Source: CAWIJJ01 sp963836405
Lineage (GTDB): Bacteria; Acidobacteriota; Terriglobia; Bryobacterales; Bryobacteraceae
Reading direction: 5' to 3'
DNA: 64,000 bases
NCBI GenBank assembly: GCA_963836405.1
Contig: CAWIJL010000005.1
Span: forward strand, 186,001-250,000
Positions 45,058 to 54,982 of the stretch are shown one piece after another; within the stretch, counting starts at the first letter, position 1, and each line of letters starts with the position of its first letter. The notes under the pieces were generated by a model that saw only the letters and a list, made by a program, of their open reading frames with translations, did no database searches and had not been told where the DNA came from. The position numbers were made by a program, and so were the translations under genes.

Positions 45058-45160
45058 CCGACTCCTCGTCATCCACGAATCGATACGCATCCAGGCCATG
45101 AGAAGTTCCTGATTCTGTAACTCTACCGGCATTGGCCGGCGAGGTGCACTCCACGCGAAT

Positions 45161-45616
45161 ATGACCCTCAACCTGAATAAATACGTACAGGGAGTCGTGT
45201 TGGGAGCCGCTCTGGCGGCTTTCGCGGGCGCAACTGTGGCGCAAGACCGGGGCAGAGAAGATCGCGGGCGTTCCGAAGATCAAAAGCGGCACGCGGAGGA
45301 TCGCGACCGCCACGATCGGGGCCGGGCGGAATACCATTTCCGCGCCGAGGATCGTGAACACTTCAGTCCCCACTACGAAAAAGACCTCCGTCAGTGGCGC
45401 CAGCATCCCGACAGGCGTCACCATCTTCGGGCCGGCGAACGGATTCCCAATGGCGTGCGCTTGAGATCGGTGCCTTCGTCCTACTCCCGGACGCTGCCAC
45501 CGCCGCCTCGGGGCTATCGCTTGGGCTACTACGACGGTTACGTGGTGGCTTACAACCCGACCACGCGCATTGTGGCGGACATCCTGGACCTGGTGGATTC
45601 CGCGGTCAATCGTTGA
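45161..45616 (+). CDS. Small secreted basic protein, RcnB-like C-terminus
   Basis: 151 aa. Signal peptide ending GATVAQ, then a charged Arg/Asp/His-rich region (EDRGRSEDQKRHAEDRDRH) and a compact C-terminal domain: PPPPRGYRLGYYDGYVVAYN followed by RIVADILDLV. That end resembles the RcnB/YXXX family in which PRGY...D.Y....(T)..I..I.. is conserved; RcnB influences nickel/cobalt homeostasis in the periplasm. The His-rich middle could bind metal, but this is inference. Stands alone between divergent and downstream operons. Confidence 0.7.
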   Translation: MTLNLNKYVQGVVLGAALAAFAGATVAQDRGREDRGRSEDQKRHAEDRDRHDRGRAEYHFRAEDREHFSPHYEKDLRQWRQHPDRRHHLRAGERIPNGVRLRSVPSSYSRTLPPPPRGYRLGYYDGYVVAYNPTTRIVADILDLVDSAVNR

Positions 45617-45707
45617 CACCGTTCACTCGGTGCGCAGTGCGATTGCGGCTCGATAGCACATCGGCGGACGGCTGGAACTGATACAATTCGGGATTAGCCC
45701 ACCCACT

Positions 45708-46914
45708 GTGCTGCGCCGGGTCTTCAAAGCATTTCACTACCGCGATTTCCGCCTGATGTGGATGGGTGCCTGTACGTCCAGCATCGGCACCTGGATGCAG
45801 AAGCTGGCGCAGGCATGGCTGGTCTACAAGTTGAGCGGGTCGGCCTTCCTGCTGGGGCTGGACGCGTTTCTGGGCGACATCCCGATTTTTCTGTTTTCCC
45901 TGGTGGGCGGGGTGATCGCGGACCGGATGGACCGGCGGCGCGTGCTGCTGGGATCGCAGTACATGCAGATGTTCAGTGCGTTTCTGCTCACCGCGCTGGT
46001 CGGCTTCGGCGTGGTGCAGGTGTGGCACGTCCTGTGCCTCTCGTGCGTGTCGGGGCTGGCGCAGGCGTTCGGCGGGCCGGCGTACCAGGCGCTGATTCCC
46101 ACGCTCGTCGATAAAGAAGACATGCCGAACGCGATCGCGCTGAACTCGATTCAGTTCAACGTGGCGCGCGTGATCGGGCCGGCGCTGGGCGGGCTCGCGC
46201 TGACGAAACTGGGCGACACGTGGTGTTTCGGGTTGAACGGCCTTTCGTTTCTGGGCCCGATTGCGGCGATCACGATCGTGAAGGCGCGGTTCATGCCGGA
46301 AAGAACCAGCGCCACGATTTTTGACAGCATGAAAGACGGGCTGCGCTTCGTGATGAAGCAGGGGTCGATGGAAGCCCTGATGATTCTGGCCTTCTGCATG
46401 ACGGCGCTGGGCGTGCCGATGATGACGTTCCTGCCGGTGTTTGCGAAGGACATATTTCACGGCGGACCCAACACCTTCACGCTGTTTCTTTCGAGCTCCG
46501 GCGTCGGCTCGATTGTCGGCGCGCTGACGGTGGCCGGTATGGGGAATGCGCGGCACAAGGGGCGGATCGCACTCACGATGTTGATGTGCCTGGGCGCGTC
46601 GATTTCCGGGTTTGCCCTTTCGAAATCGCTGTTCCTGAGTTGCCTGATGCTGTTTCTGGCGGGTGCGTCGTTGATGGCGGTCTTCGCCAACGTGAGCTCG
46701 CTGGTGCAGTTGATCACCACCAACCAGATGAGGGGACGGGTGATGAGCGTTTATAATGTGGCTTTTCGGGGCGGGATGCCGATGGGGAACCTGGCCACGG
46801 GCTGGCTCGTGCCCGATGTTTACGGCTCCGGTGGTGCTGGCGGTGAACGGAGTGCTGCTGATCGTGCTGGGGCTGGTTTTTCTGCTGGGCCAGCGGCGGG
46901 TTGCCGCGCTGTGA
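45708..46914 (+). CDS. MFS transporter, EntS/MFS_3-type exporter (one frameshift)
   Basis: About 401 aa, GTG start. It begins LRRVFKAFHYRDFRLMWMG and contains GTWMQKLAQAWLVYKLSGS and GGVIADRMDRRRVLLG, the signature of MFS_3 efflux proteins related to enterobactin exporter EntS. Twelve helices are expected. The frame breaks at ~46812-46814: removing one C from GTGCCCGATG gives GWLVPMFTAPVVLAVNGVLL and the last helix, ending at TGA 46914 with total length one over a multiple of three. The stop overlaps the next ATG (TGATG). Substrate unknown. Confidence 0.8.
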
Positions 46915-47613
46915 TGGACATGAGCAAACGAATCGGTCTGATCTTGCTGGCGCTGACGGTAGCGGGGCAGGGAGCGCAGGCTCCGGTGCGCTTGAAGCGG
47001 CGCGCGACCGGCAGGATCGCGCCGCGCTCGAGAAGGCCGTGAGCGGCTATGCGGCGGCGGCAGCCAAACAGCCGAAGAATTACGACGCACAATTCCGGCT
47101 GGCGCTGGCCTGCTCGTATATGGCGGAGGTGGCCATCGAGCAGCGCGACCGGAAGGGCGGGCCGGCAGGCGGCGGAGCGCGGGATGCCGGCGGCGGAGAA
47201 AGCGGTGGAACTCAAGCCCGGGTCGGCGGAGGCTTTCCGCGTGCTGGCCACGCTGTATGGCCAGGGAGTCACGGACCTGATGAGCGGACTCAACTATGGC
47301 CCGAAGGCGAAGGCCGCCATCAATAAGGCGGTGGAGAAGGCGCCCAATTCGTCCAGCGTCTACGTGGCGCGGGGGGTGGGGAGCTATTATCTTCCGGCGC
47401 AACTGGGCGGCGGGTACCGAAGCTGCCATCGCGGATTTCCGAAAAGCCATCGAGCTCGATCCGAAGAATGCCGAGGCATATCTCTGGCTGGGGCTGGGCC
47501 TGCGGAAAGAGAACCATGACGCCGAAGCGCGTCAGGCGTTCACCAAGTCGCTGCAACTCAATCCGAATCGTATTTGGGTGAAACAGCAACTCGAAAAGAC
47601 GCCTGCCAAATGA
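46914..47613 (+). CDS. Secreted or anchored TPR-repeat protein (three frameshifts)
   Basis: About 232 aa if corrected. ATG 46914 overlaps the previous stop; the N-terminal signal is MSKRIGLILLALTVAG. TPR units follow in three frames: GYAAAAAKQPKNYDAQFRLA, EKAVELKPGSAEAFRVLATL, FRKAIELDPKNAEAYLWLG, then FTKSLQLNPNRIW. Breaks lie near 46978 (one base missing), 47160 and 47411 (one extra each); the net +1 matches the 700-nt length. Three errors in 700 bp flanked by intact overlaps suggest poor sequence here rather than decay. The stop overlaps the next start as ATGA. Confidence 0.65.
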
Positions 47614-49182
47614 AGCGCGGCGTGACGGCGGCCGTCGTGGCAGCGCTCGCGCTGCTGAGTTTTTCCGTGTTTCCCGGGCACACGTGGCTGCAACAGGACA
47701 GCCAGATCTACGCGCCGATTCTCGAAAACCAGCGCGACGGCTCGCTGTTGCGCAACGACCTGCTGGTGCAGCGGCCGCACGTGGCGTACACGATATACGA
47801 CGAAGTGGCGCTGGCGTTGCGCGGGGCGACCGGGCTGAGTTTCCGCGAGGTCGCTGCAAGCGCAGCAGATCGTGACGCGGGCGCTGGGCATTTGGGGCAT
47901 ATACCTGCTGGCCTCGGCGCTGGGATTGGGGATGTGGCAGGCGCTGACGGTGGCGGCGATCGGCGCCCTGGGCGCGGCTGTGGCTGGGCCCTCCGTGCTC
48001 ACCTTGGAATACGAGCCCACGCCGCGGGCCTTCGCGGTTCCGCTCCTGATACTGGCCATGGGGCTGACGGCGGGGCGACGCTACGTGGAAGCAGGGGTAG
48101 CTTCGGGCGCGGCGTTTCTCTATCATCCATTGACGGCGATTCCGTTCTGGGGCCTGTTTCTGCCGCTAACGGTGCTGCGGCGGAAGACGGTCGCGGTGGC
48201 GCCGCTGGCTGTGTCGGCAGTGATTCTGATGGCCGCCGCCCACATGCAGGCGGGCGAGGGGACGGCGTGGTTCGGCCGGCTGTCGGCGGCGGACGAAGCG
48301 GTGGAGCGGCTGCGCGCCTCGTACGTCTGGGTTTCGACCTGGCCACTGGCTACGATTTTGCACCACGTCGTGGTGTTCGCGATTCTTTGTGCCGCCTACG
48401 CGCGCACGGCGCGAAAGGCGCCGCTTGAAATCGGTGTGTTCCTGTTGGGGCTGCCGCTGGTGGGACTGCTCGCGATGCCCATCTCGTGGGTGCTGCTGGA
48501 GCGCTGGCATTGGGCGCTGGTGCCGCAGGTGCAGCCATTGCGCATCCTGCTTTTCGGGGTGTTTGCGATGGTGGTGGTGTGTGGGGCGGCGGGTGTGAAG
48601 GCGGCCGTCGGCGGACGGGTAGCGGAGTCCGCGGCGTGGCTGCTGCCGGCGTACTGGATCGCGGTGCAGAGCACGTTCACGGCGGCGGTGTCGTTCCGCT
48701 TGTTGGCCGTGGCGCTGGGGCTGGCGGTAGCGACGGCGATGGCCAGGAAGCATACGCTGGCCGTGGCGGTGGTGGCGCTGGTGGTCTTCCCGACGATCGG
48801 GGGAATCGCGCTGCCGCGCCTGCACTCACCCGAACTGCGGCAGTTATCCGATTGGGCGCGATCTTCCACGCCGCGCGACGCCGTGTTCGCGTTTCCGGAC
48901 GCGTTTCGCGGGCTGGCGCCGGGAATTTTCCGCGCCGAGGCCCTGCGCGCGGTGTACGTGGATTGGAAGGGTGGCGGCCAGGTCAATTACCTGAAGGGCT
49001 TCGGGGAGATCTGGCTGGCGCGGTGGCAGCAGACGATGCCTCGCCGGTTCAACCCGTCCATGATTCCGACGCTCGAAGGGCGCGGGATCGACTACATTGT
49101 GCTGCAAGCGCGGGACCGGCTTCCGCGGCAGGCTGAATTCGAGAACGCGGAGTTTGCCGTCTACCGCATGGGCGGCAGGTAA
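47610..49182 (+). CDS. Polytopic membrane protein, glycosyltransferase-like, unknown function (one frameshift)
   Basis: About 523 aa if corrected. The N-terminus MKRGVTAAVVAALALLSFSV is followed by GHTWLQQDSQIYAPILENQ and ~10 hydrophobic segments. The C-terminal soluble part has ARSSTPRDAVFAFPDAFRG and RGIDYIVLQARD, a layout like uncharacterised PMT/DUF6798-type membrane proteins. The frame changes near 47851: TGLSFREV is followed out of frame until LQAQQIVTRALGIWG; one extra base fits both the alignment and the 1,573-nt length. It overlaps the TPR gene by 4 bp and precedes mtaB by 2 bp. Confidence 0.65.
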
Positions 49183-49184
49183 TA

Positions 49185-50503
49185 ATGGAAAGAAGCGTGG
49201 AGAAGTATTTCGTTCAGAATTTCGGGTGCCGTGCGACGCAGGCGGATGGGGCGGCACTGGAATCGCTGCTCGCCGCAAAGGGACTCGACGCGGCGCGGCG
49301 ACCGGCGAGTCGGCCGACCTGGTGGTGCTGAACACCTGCACGGTGACGGCGTCGGCGGACGACGATGTGCGGCAGACGATCCGGCGCGTGCACCGGGAAA
49401 ATCCCGCGGCGCGCATTCTGGTGACGGGCTGTTACGCGCAGCGGGCGCCGGGAGAACTGGCCGGAATGCCGGGCGTCGAATGGGTGGTCGGCAACTCGCA
49501 CAAGACGCAGATCGCGGACCTGGTGATGTTGGGCGATGCGGGCGCGCCTTACCACGGCAACATCCACGTGGGCGACATCTTCGCGCAGCACGATTTCCTG
49601 TCGGCGCCGGTGGAAGACGCGGCAGGCGACCGGACCCGTCCGAACCTCAAGATTCAGGACGGCTGCAACAACCGCTGCTCGTTCTGCATTATCCCGTTCG
49701 TGCGCGGACGAAGCCGCAGCGCGCCGGCCGAGGACGTGATGCGGCAGGTGCGCGACCTGGGACGGCGGTACCGCGAAGTAGTGCTGAGCGGAATCAACCT
49801 GGGGCGGTGGGGCAGGGAACCCGGGAGCCGCATGCGGCTGGCGGACCTGGTGCGGCTGCTGCTTTCGGAAACCGAAGTGGAGCGGCTGCGGTTGAGCTCG
49901 GTGGAGCCGATGGATTTCTCCGACGACCTGCTGCAACTCATGGCGGAGTCGGAGCGGATTGCGAAGCACGTGCACGCGCCGCTGCAATCGGGCTCGGACC
50001 GCATCCTGCGGCTGATGCATCGCAAGTACCGGCCGCGGCATTATGCGGACCGCGTGCTGAAGGCGCGGGCCTTGATGCCGGAGGCGGCCATCGGGGCGGA
50101 CGTCATGGTGGGGTTTCCCGGCGAGACCGAAGGCGACTTCGATGAGAGCCGCCGCTTCATGGAAGGTCTGCCGTTCACTTACCTGCACGTGTTCACTTAC
50201 TCGGAGCGGCCGGGGACGCCGGCCGCGGGGTATGAGGGCGCGGTGCCGGTGCCGGTGCGGAAAGAACGGAACCGGATTCTGCGCGAAATGGCGGCGGCGA
50301 AGAACCTCGCCTTCCGGCAGTCGATGGTGGGGCGCACGCTGCGTGCGGTGACCCTGCACGAGGCGGGGACGGCGCTGACGGGGAATTATCTGAAGGTGGA
50401 ACTCGAGCGGGCGCGGGAGGCGAACGTGCTGGTGGACGTTCGCATCGGCGGGGTGGCGGACGGCAGGCTGGTGGAAGCCGGCGGGCCGGAACGGGAAGAC
50501 TGA
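49185..50503 (+). CDS. mtaB: tRNA t6A37 methylthiotransferase MtaB (one frameshift)
   Basis: About 439 aa if corrected. It starts MERSVEKYFVQNFGCRATQA with the first Cys of the UPF0004 cluster; the others are in LVVLNTCTVTAS and ILVTGCYAQRAP. The radical-SAM motif is GCNNRCSFCIIPFVRG (CxxxCxxC), and a TRAM-like tail ends the protein. MtaB adds methylthio to t6A at tRNA position 37; RCSFCIIPxxRG and FGCRATQAD favour MtaB over MiaB or RimO. The frame breaks near 49298 between KGLDAAR and ATGESADLVVLN, explained by one missing G; the length is two over a multiple of three, as expected. Translation from the ATG at 49185 couples to the upstream gene. Confidence 0.85.
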
Positions 50504-50504
50504 C

Positions 50505-51104
50505 CTACATTTCGCGGCGGCCTTCCATGGCTTTCGAGATGGTGACTTCGTCGGCGAATTCGAGGTCGCTGCCGACGGGAATTCCCATGGCGATGCGGGT
50601 GACGCGGACGCCCAGGGGTTTGAGCAGGCGGGAGAGGTAGACGGCAGTTGCCTCGCCTTCGACGGTAGGATTAGTGGCGACGATCACTTCTTCGATCCCG
50701 CCGGCGCCGATGCGCTCGACCAGTCCTTTGATCTTCAGCGATTCGGGGCCGATGCCGCGCAGCGGGGACAGCGCGCCCTGGAGCACGTGGTAGCGGCCTT
50801 CGTACTGGCGGGTGGTTTCGATGCCGACGATGTTGTGCGCCTCCTCGACCACGCAGACGACTTTCGGGTCGCGGCTGGAATCGCGGCAGTACTGGCATAG
50901 CTCGGCGTCGGAAATATTGTTGCAGAGGCGGCAGAGGCCGAGCTTGTCCTTGACGTCGAGAATGGCCTGGGCGAGGTGCTGGGCATCCTCGCGGCCGGCG
51001 CGCAGCACGTGGAAGGCGATGCGCTGGGCGGACTTCTGGCCGATGCCGGGCAGGCGTTTGAACTCGGTGATAAGGCGCGCGAGGGGCTCGGCGAAATCGG
51101 GCAT
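50505..51104 (-). CDS. recR: Recombination mediator protein RecR
   Basis: 199 aa, normal length. HhH region LITEFKRLPGIGQKSAQRIA; C4 zinc finger CRLCNNISDAELCQYC; Toprim segment CVVEEAHNIVGIETT with GRYHVLQGALSPLRGIGPE; Walker-B-like C-terminus GIPVGSDLEFADEVT. RecR acts with RecO (and RecF) to load RecA on SSB-coated gaps. It starts 3 bp after the ybaB stop, the classic dnaX-ybaB-recR order, and ends 1 bp from the convergent mtaB gene. Confidence 0.97.
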   Translation of the reverse strand: MPDFAEPLARLITEFKRLPGIGQKSAQRIAFHVLRAGREDAQHLAQAILDVKDKLGLCRLCNNISDAELCQYCRDSSRDPKVVCVVEEAHNIVGIETTRQYEGRYHVLQGALSPLRGIGPESLKIKGLVERIGAGGIEEVIVATNPTVEGEATAVYLSRLLKPLGVRVTRIAMGIPVGSDLEFADEVTISKAMEGRREM

Positions 51105-51107
51105 CGA

Positions 51108-51416
51108 CTAAAGGAGCCCGGGAGGCAGTCCCATGCCGCCGAGCATACCGCCCATTTTCTGCTTGATGTGCTCGTCGACCTTCTTGACGGCCTCGCCCAC
51201 GGCGGCCACTACCATGTCTTGCAGCATCTCCACGTCGCCGGCCACTTCCGGGTCGATTTTGACGGAGAGCAGGTTTTTCTGGCCGTCCATCTGGACGGTG
51301 ATCATGCCCCCTCCGGCGGTGGCTTCGACGCGGATCTGGGCGATTTCCTGCTGGAGCTTTTCCTGCATCTGCTGCGCCTGGCGCATCATTTGCTGCATGT
51401 TGCCGGGAAGTTTCAC
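51108..51416 (-). CDS. ybaB: YbaB/EbfC nucleoid-associated protein
   Basis: 102 aa. GTG 51416 gives MKLPGNMQQMMRQAQQMQEK and has GGAG seven bases upstream inside the end of dnaX. The family pattern is complete: a long N-terminal helix, VEATAGGGMITVQMDG, VKIDPEV, then a Met/Gly-rich tail KQKMGGMLGGMGLPP. YbaB binds DNA as a dimer. It lies 4 bp after dnaX and 3 bp before recR. Confidence 0.95.
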   Translation of the reverse strand: MKLPGNMQQMMRQAQQMQEKLQQEIAQIRVEATAGGGMITVQMDGQKNLLSVKIDPEVAGDVEMLQDMVVAAVGEAVKKVDEHIKQKMGGMLGGMGLPPGLL

Positions 51417-51420
51417 TTGG

Positions 51421-53130
51421 CTACTCCTTAAGGTTGCGGATTTTGCGTACTTCGCCGCCGAAGACATCGCGGAAGCGCTGCACCTCGGGGTTGGCGAGGG
51501 CCCTGCCGGCGGCTTCGTCTTCCTGCGCGGAAGGTCGTTTGGGGGTGGCAATGGGGACGGCGGCGGCGGGCTCGGAAGTCCCCACGGTCACCTTGATGCG
51601 CATGGGCCGGGCGCCGAGATGGCGGATCCCCTTCTGCAAGTCCTCGGGTTGCAACGCGAGCTTGTAAGGGGCGGAGGTCACGAACTGCAACTCACCGCCG
51701 CTCTCGGTGACGATGGAATTCTCGACGGCATCGGCGGTGAAGGTCATGCCCAACTCCGTCAGTGCGGCGTGCAGCTTCTGACGCCAGTCGGAGATGGCCA
51801 CGGGTTGCGGCGCAGCGGCTTCCGGGGCGAGCGCGTTGGCGCCCGAGGACTGCGGTTCGGGGGGCCGCTCCGAGGATTTGCGCGCGCGATCCCGTTCGAA
51901 CGGCGACGGGCCGCGGGGTTTCGGCGGTGCGGCCGGGATGACGGGCGCCGGGGGCGGCAGTGCGGACGCACGCACGGGGGCGGGGGCGGACGCCTTGGCA
52001 CCGGAGCCGAGCCCTGCCAGGGCTTCCTCGATGGGCAGCAGCTTTCCGGCTTGAACCAGGCGGACCAGGCCGACCTCCAGGTGAAAGCGCGGCTGGAGCG
52101 ATTGCTGAAGATCCTGGAACAGCTCGAGCGTCAGTTGCAGATAGCGGGTCAGGTCCTCTTCGGAAAATTGCGCGGCGGTGGCTGCCAGCCTTTCGCGCTG
52201 CGCCGGGGAGGCGGCCAGCAGGCGGGTATCCGAGCCGGCGATGCGGGCCACCAGAAGATTGCGGAAGTAGCGCGCCAGCTCGCGGCAGAAGTGCTGCAAG
52301 TTGTGGCCGTTGCGCTCGAGCTCATCCACCACTTCGAGCATGCGGCGCGAATCGCCCTGCGGAAGCGCGGCGGCCACGTTTTCGAGCGACTCGAGCGAGA
52401 ACATGCCGAGCAGCCCGCGCACCTCGGCCGCGTTCGAGTTTCGATCCGCAGCAGGCGATGGCCTGATCGAGCGCCGAGAGCGAATCGCGCACGCTGCCTT
52501 CGCCCGCCTGCGCCAGCACGGCCAGCGCTTCGGGGTCGGCCTCGATGCCTTCCTGCTCGCAGATCCAGTCCATGCGCGCCGATCAGTTCCTCGAAATCCA
52601 CCGACCGGAAGCTGAACTGCTGGCAGCGCGAGGCGATGGTGGCGGGAATCTTGTGCGCCTCGGTGGTGCAGAGGATGAACACGACCCACTCCGGCGGCTC
52701 TTCGAGCGTCTTCAGCAGCGCGTTGAAGGCTTCGTTGGTGATCTGGTGCGCTTCGTCGACGATGAAGACTTTGTAGCGGTCGCGCGCCGGGCGGATAGCG
52801 GACGTTCTCGCGCAGCTCGCGCATTTCGTTGATGCCGCGATTGGAGGCGGCGTCGATCTCGATCACGTCCATGCGCCGTCCGGCGGCGATTTCGAGGCAG
52901 CTGGCGCACACGCCGCAGGGTGTGACGGTGGGCCCCTTGACGCAGTTCAGGCAGCGGGCGAGGATGCGGGCGACGGTGGTTTTCCCGGTGCCGCGCTGGC
53001 CCGAAAAGATGTAGCCGTGGGCGATGCGGTTCTGCGCGATCGCGTTTTCGAGCGTCGTCTTGACGTGTTCCTGGCTGACACGTCCGCGAAACGTCTGCGG
53101 CCGGTATTTGCGGGCGATGACCTGGTACAT
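51421..53130 (-). CDS. dnaX: DNA polymerase III subunit gamma/tau (three frameshifts)
   Basis: About 568 aa if corrected. N-terminal MYQVIARKYRPQTF; Walker A GQRGTGKTT (res 44-52); zinc Cys at ~63, 72, 75 and 78; FILCTTEAHKIPATIASRCQ with SRC motif; then clamp-loader domain III and a Pro/Ala-rich tau tail ending GGEVRKIRNLKE. Frame changes occur near 52797 (extra C in CCC; restores VRYPPARDRYK), 52580 (ELIGAMDWICEQEG) and 52445 (IACCGSKL to NAAEVRG). Three +1 errors are consistent with the length being a multiple of three. This essential gene must be intact, so these are sequence errors. It lies just downstream of the SRP RNA. Confidence 0.92.
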   Translation of the reverse strand: MYQVIARKYRPQTFRGRVSQEHVKTTLENAIAQNRIAHGYIFSGQRGTGKTTVARILARCLNCVKGPTVTPCGVCASCLEIAAGRRMDVIEIDAASNRGINEMRELRENVRYPPGARPLQSLHRRRSAPDHQRSLQRAAEDARRAAGVGRVHPLHHRGAQDSRHHRLALPAVQLPVGGFRGTDRRAWTGSASRKASRPTPKRWPCWRRRAKAACAIRSRRSIRPSPAADRNSNAAEVRGLLGMFSLESLENVAAALPQGDSRRMLEVVDELERNGHNLQHFCRELARYFRNLLVARIAGSDTRLLAASPAQRERLAATAAQFSEEDLTRYLQLTLELFQDLQQSLQPRFHLEVGLVRLVQAGKLLPIEEALAGLGSGAKASAPAPVRASALPPPAPVIPAAPPKPRGPSPFERDRARKSSERPPEPQSSGANALAPEAAAPQPVAISDWRQKLHAALTELGMTFTADAVENSIVTESGGELQFVTSAPYKLALQPEDLQKGIRHLGARPMRIKVTVGTSEPAAAVPIATPKRPSAQEDEAAGRALANPEVQRFRDVFGGEVRKIRNLKE

Positions 53131-53146
53131 GCGGGTGGGATGATAT

Positions 53147-53253
53147 GCCAGGCCCCGGGTGATCCGCGGCACACGAGCTAAACCGCTACCGTTGCTTCCT
53201 TCCGGACCTGGCGGGGTTTGCAGCCGCCCGTTGCACGGAGCCCGGAGCCTGAC
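53147..53253 (-). ncRNA. ffs: Small (4.5S-type) signal recognition particle RNA
   Basis: The minus strand contains CCAGGTCCGGAAGGAAGCA, the universal domain IV loop that binds Ffh, followed by the asymmetric loop region and GTGTGCCG. The ends pair: CAGGCTCCGGG near 53250 with CCCGGGGCCTG near 53150, giving a hairpin of about 107 nt. No Alu domain is visible, so this is the short bacterial form. It sits 16 bp upstream of dnaX, a common arrangement. Ends are estimated from pairing and may be off by a few bases. Confidence 0.92.
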
Positions 53254-53309
53254 AAGTATTTATCGTATCACGCCCGTTTTTTTGCACGGCAAACCGGAGC
53301 TCGAAATCG

Positions 53310-54900
53310 CTACCGGTTGAGACTCTTTTGCAGCTTGCTGTGATGGCGGCTGTAGCTGAAATAGATGACCAGGCCGATGACCAGCCAGCCGATCAGGCGC
53401 GCCCAGTTGACCCAGCCGAGCTTGTACATCATGTAGCCGTTGAAAAGGATGCCGAGGATGGGCACCAGCGGGCACCCAGGGCGTGCGGAACGGACGGGGC
53501 TGGCCCGGGTTGGTCCGGCGCAGCACCATGATGGCGATGCACACGATGACGAAGGCCAGCAGGGTGCCGATATTGACCATCTTGCCGATGTCGTCGATGG
53601 GGGTGACGCTGCCGACCGACGGCGGCCAGCAGTCCCACCAGGATGGTGTTCTTCCAGGGCGTGCGGTATTTGGGATGAACGTCGGCGAAGAAACCGCTGG
53701 GCAGCAGGCCGTCGTTGGCCATGGAATAGAGGACGCGCGTCTGGCCCAGCAGCATCACCAGCATGACGCTGGTAAGGCCGGCCAGCGCGCCGACGGTGAT
53801 GATGTGCGAGGCGGTGGTCAGGCCGCGGTCGAGGAAGGCGCGCGCGATGGGGGCTTCCATGTTGATTTCCCGCCACGGCACCATGCCGGTGAGCACGCAG
53901 GCAACCAGGATGTACAGGACGGTGCACACCAGCAGCGAGGCGATGATTCCGATGGGCAGGTCGCGCTGCGGATTCTTGGCCTCCTGCGCGGTGGTGGAGA
54001 CGGCGTCGAACCCGATATAGGCAAAGAATATGTAGGCCGCTCCGGCCCCGATGCCGGAGAAGCCGTAGGGCGCGAACGAACTCCAGTCGGTTCCCCAGTT
54101 GGCGGTGTTGATGTAGCGGATCGCCGACGGCGATCACGAACAGGACCACGGCCACCTTGATGACCACGATGGTGGCGTTGAAACGGGCGCTTTCCTTGAT
54201 TCCCGATCACCAGCATGGCGGTGATCAGGAGCGCGATAATGAACGCCGGCAGGTTGAACCCGATATCCATACCGAAAATGTGGGGCGCGTCGAGCAGCTC
54301 ACGGGCGCGCTGGACCAGTTCCGGGGGCTGTGAGGAAATGATGTCGGCGACCCGGTTGATGAAGGCCTGGGTGCCCGGCACCAGGCTCGGATCCGAGGCC
54401 TGCGCCATCTCTCGGGCGATGATGTTTTGCGCCGTCCGCAGGCCGGTCCAGTGGTCGTAGGCGAGCCACAGCGGCATCTTGATATGGAAGATGTCGAGCA
54501 GCTCGATGAAATGGTTGGACCAGCCGGAGGAGACGGTGCTGGCGCCCATGGCGTATTCGAGCGTGAGGTCCCAGCCGATGATCCAGGCGAAGAGTTCGCC
54601 CAGGGTGGCGTAGGCATAGGTGTACGCGCTGCCCGCCAGGGGAATCATGGCGGCGAATTCGGCATAGCAGAGGCCGGCAAAAGCGCAGCCGAGTCCCGAA
54701 AGAACGAACGAGAGCATCAGGCCCGGGCCGGCGTAGTGCGCCCCTAATCCGGTCAACACGAAGATGCCGGCGCCGATGATGGCGCCCACACCGAGCGCCG
54801 TCAGTTGGAATGGCCCAAGCGTTCGCCGCAGGCTGTGTTCGCCCGACTCTTTGGCCTCGTTCACCAGGAGGTCCATCGACTTTGTCGCGAAAATCCTCAT
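53310..54900 (-). CDS. APC superfamily amino acid permease, CAT-like (four frameshifts)
   Basis: About 528 aa if corrected. The N-terminus RRTLGPFQLTALGVGAIIGA continues into GIFVLTG, the substrate-binding GxGxGIF-type motif of APC carriers; then LCYAEFAAMIPLAGSAYTYA and AYIFFAYIGFDAVSTTAQEA, typical of the cationic amino acid transporter group. Helices are interrupted by shifts near 54201 (restores VIGIKESARFN), 54122 (VIAVGIRYINTANW), 53616 (GSVTPIDDIGKM) and 53476 (TPWVPLVPILGILF), each one extra base; 1,591 nt fits +4. An extended ~60-residue loop after helix 4 is unusual. Stand-alone gene with an 82-bp gap to thiE. Confidence 0.82.
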
Positions 54901-54982
54901 ATGTGATGTGCGTCCTAAACTTTCTGTTTGTTGACGGCAGCCTTCTTGGTGCAGTAAGGCAAAGATAACACAGCCGCCGCGT

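Noticed and set aside
52430..52800. Programmed frameshifting in dnaX to make gamma and tau
   Set aside because: The shifts are not at A-rich slippery sites and occur three times in conserved clamp-loader sequence; the same type of +1 break hits unrelated neighbouring genes.
54901..54982. TPP riboswitch near thiE
   Set aside because: No THI-box sequence was found before thiE; the gene follows another gene by 9 bp, and the 82-bp gap lies downstream of it.
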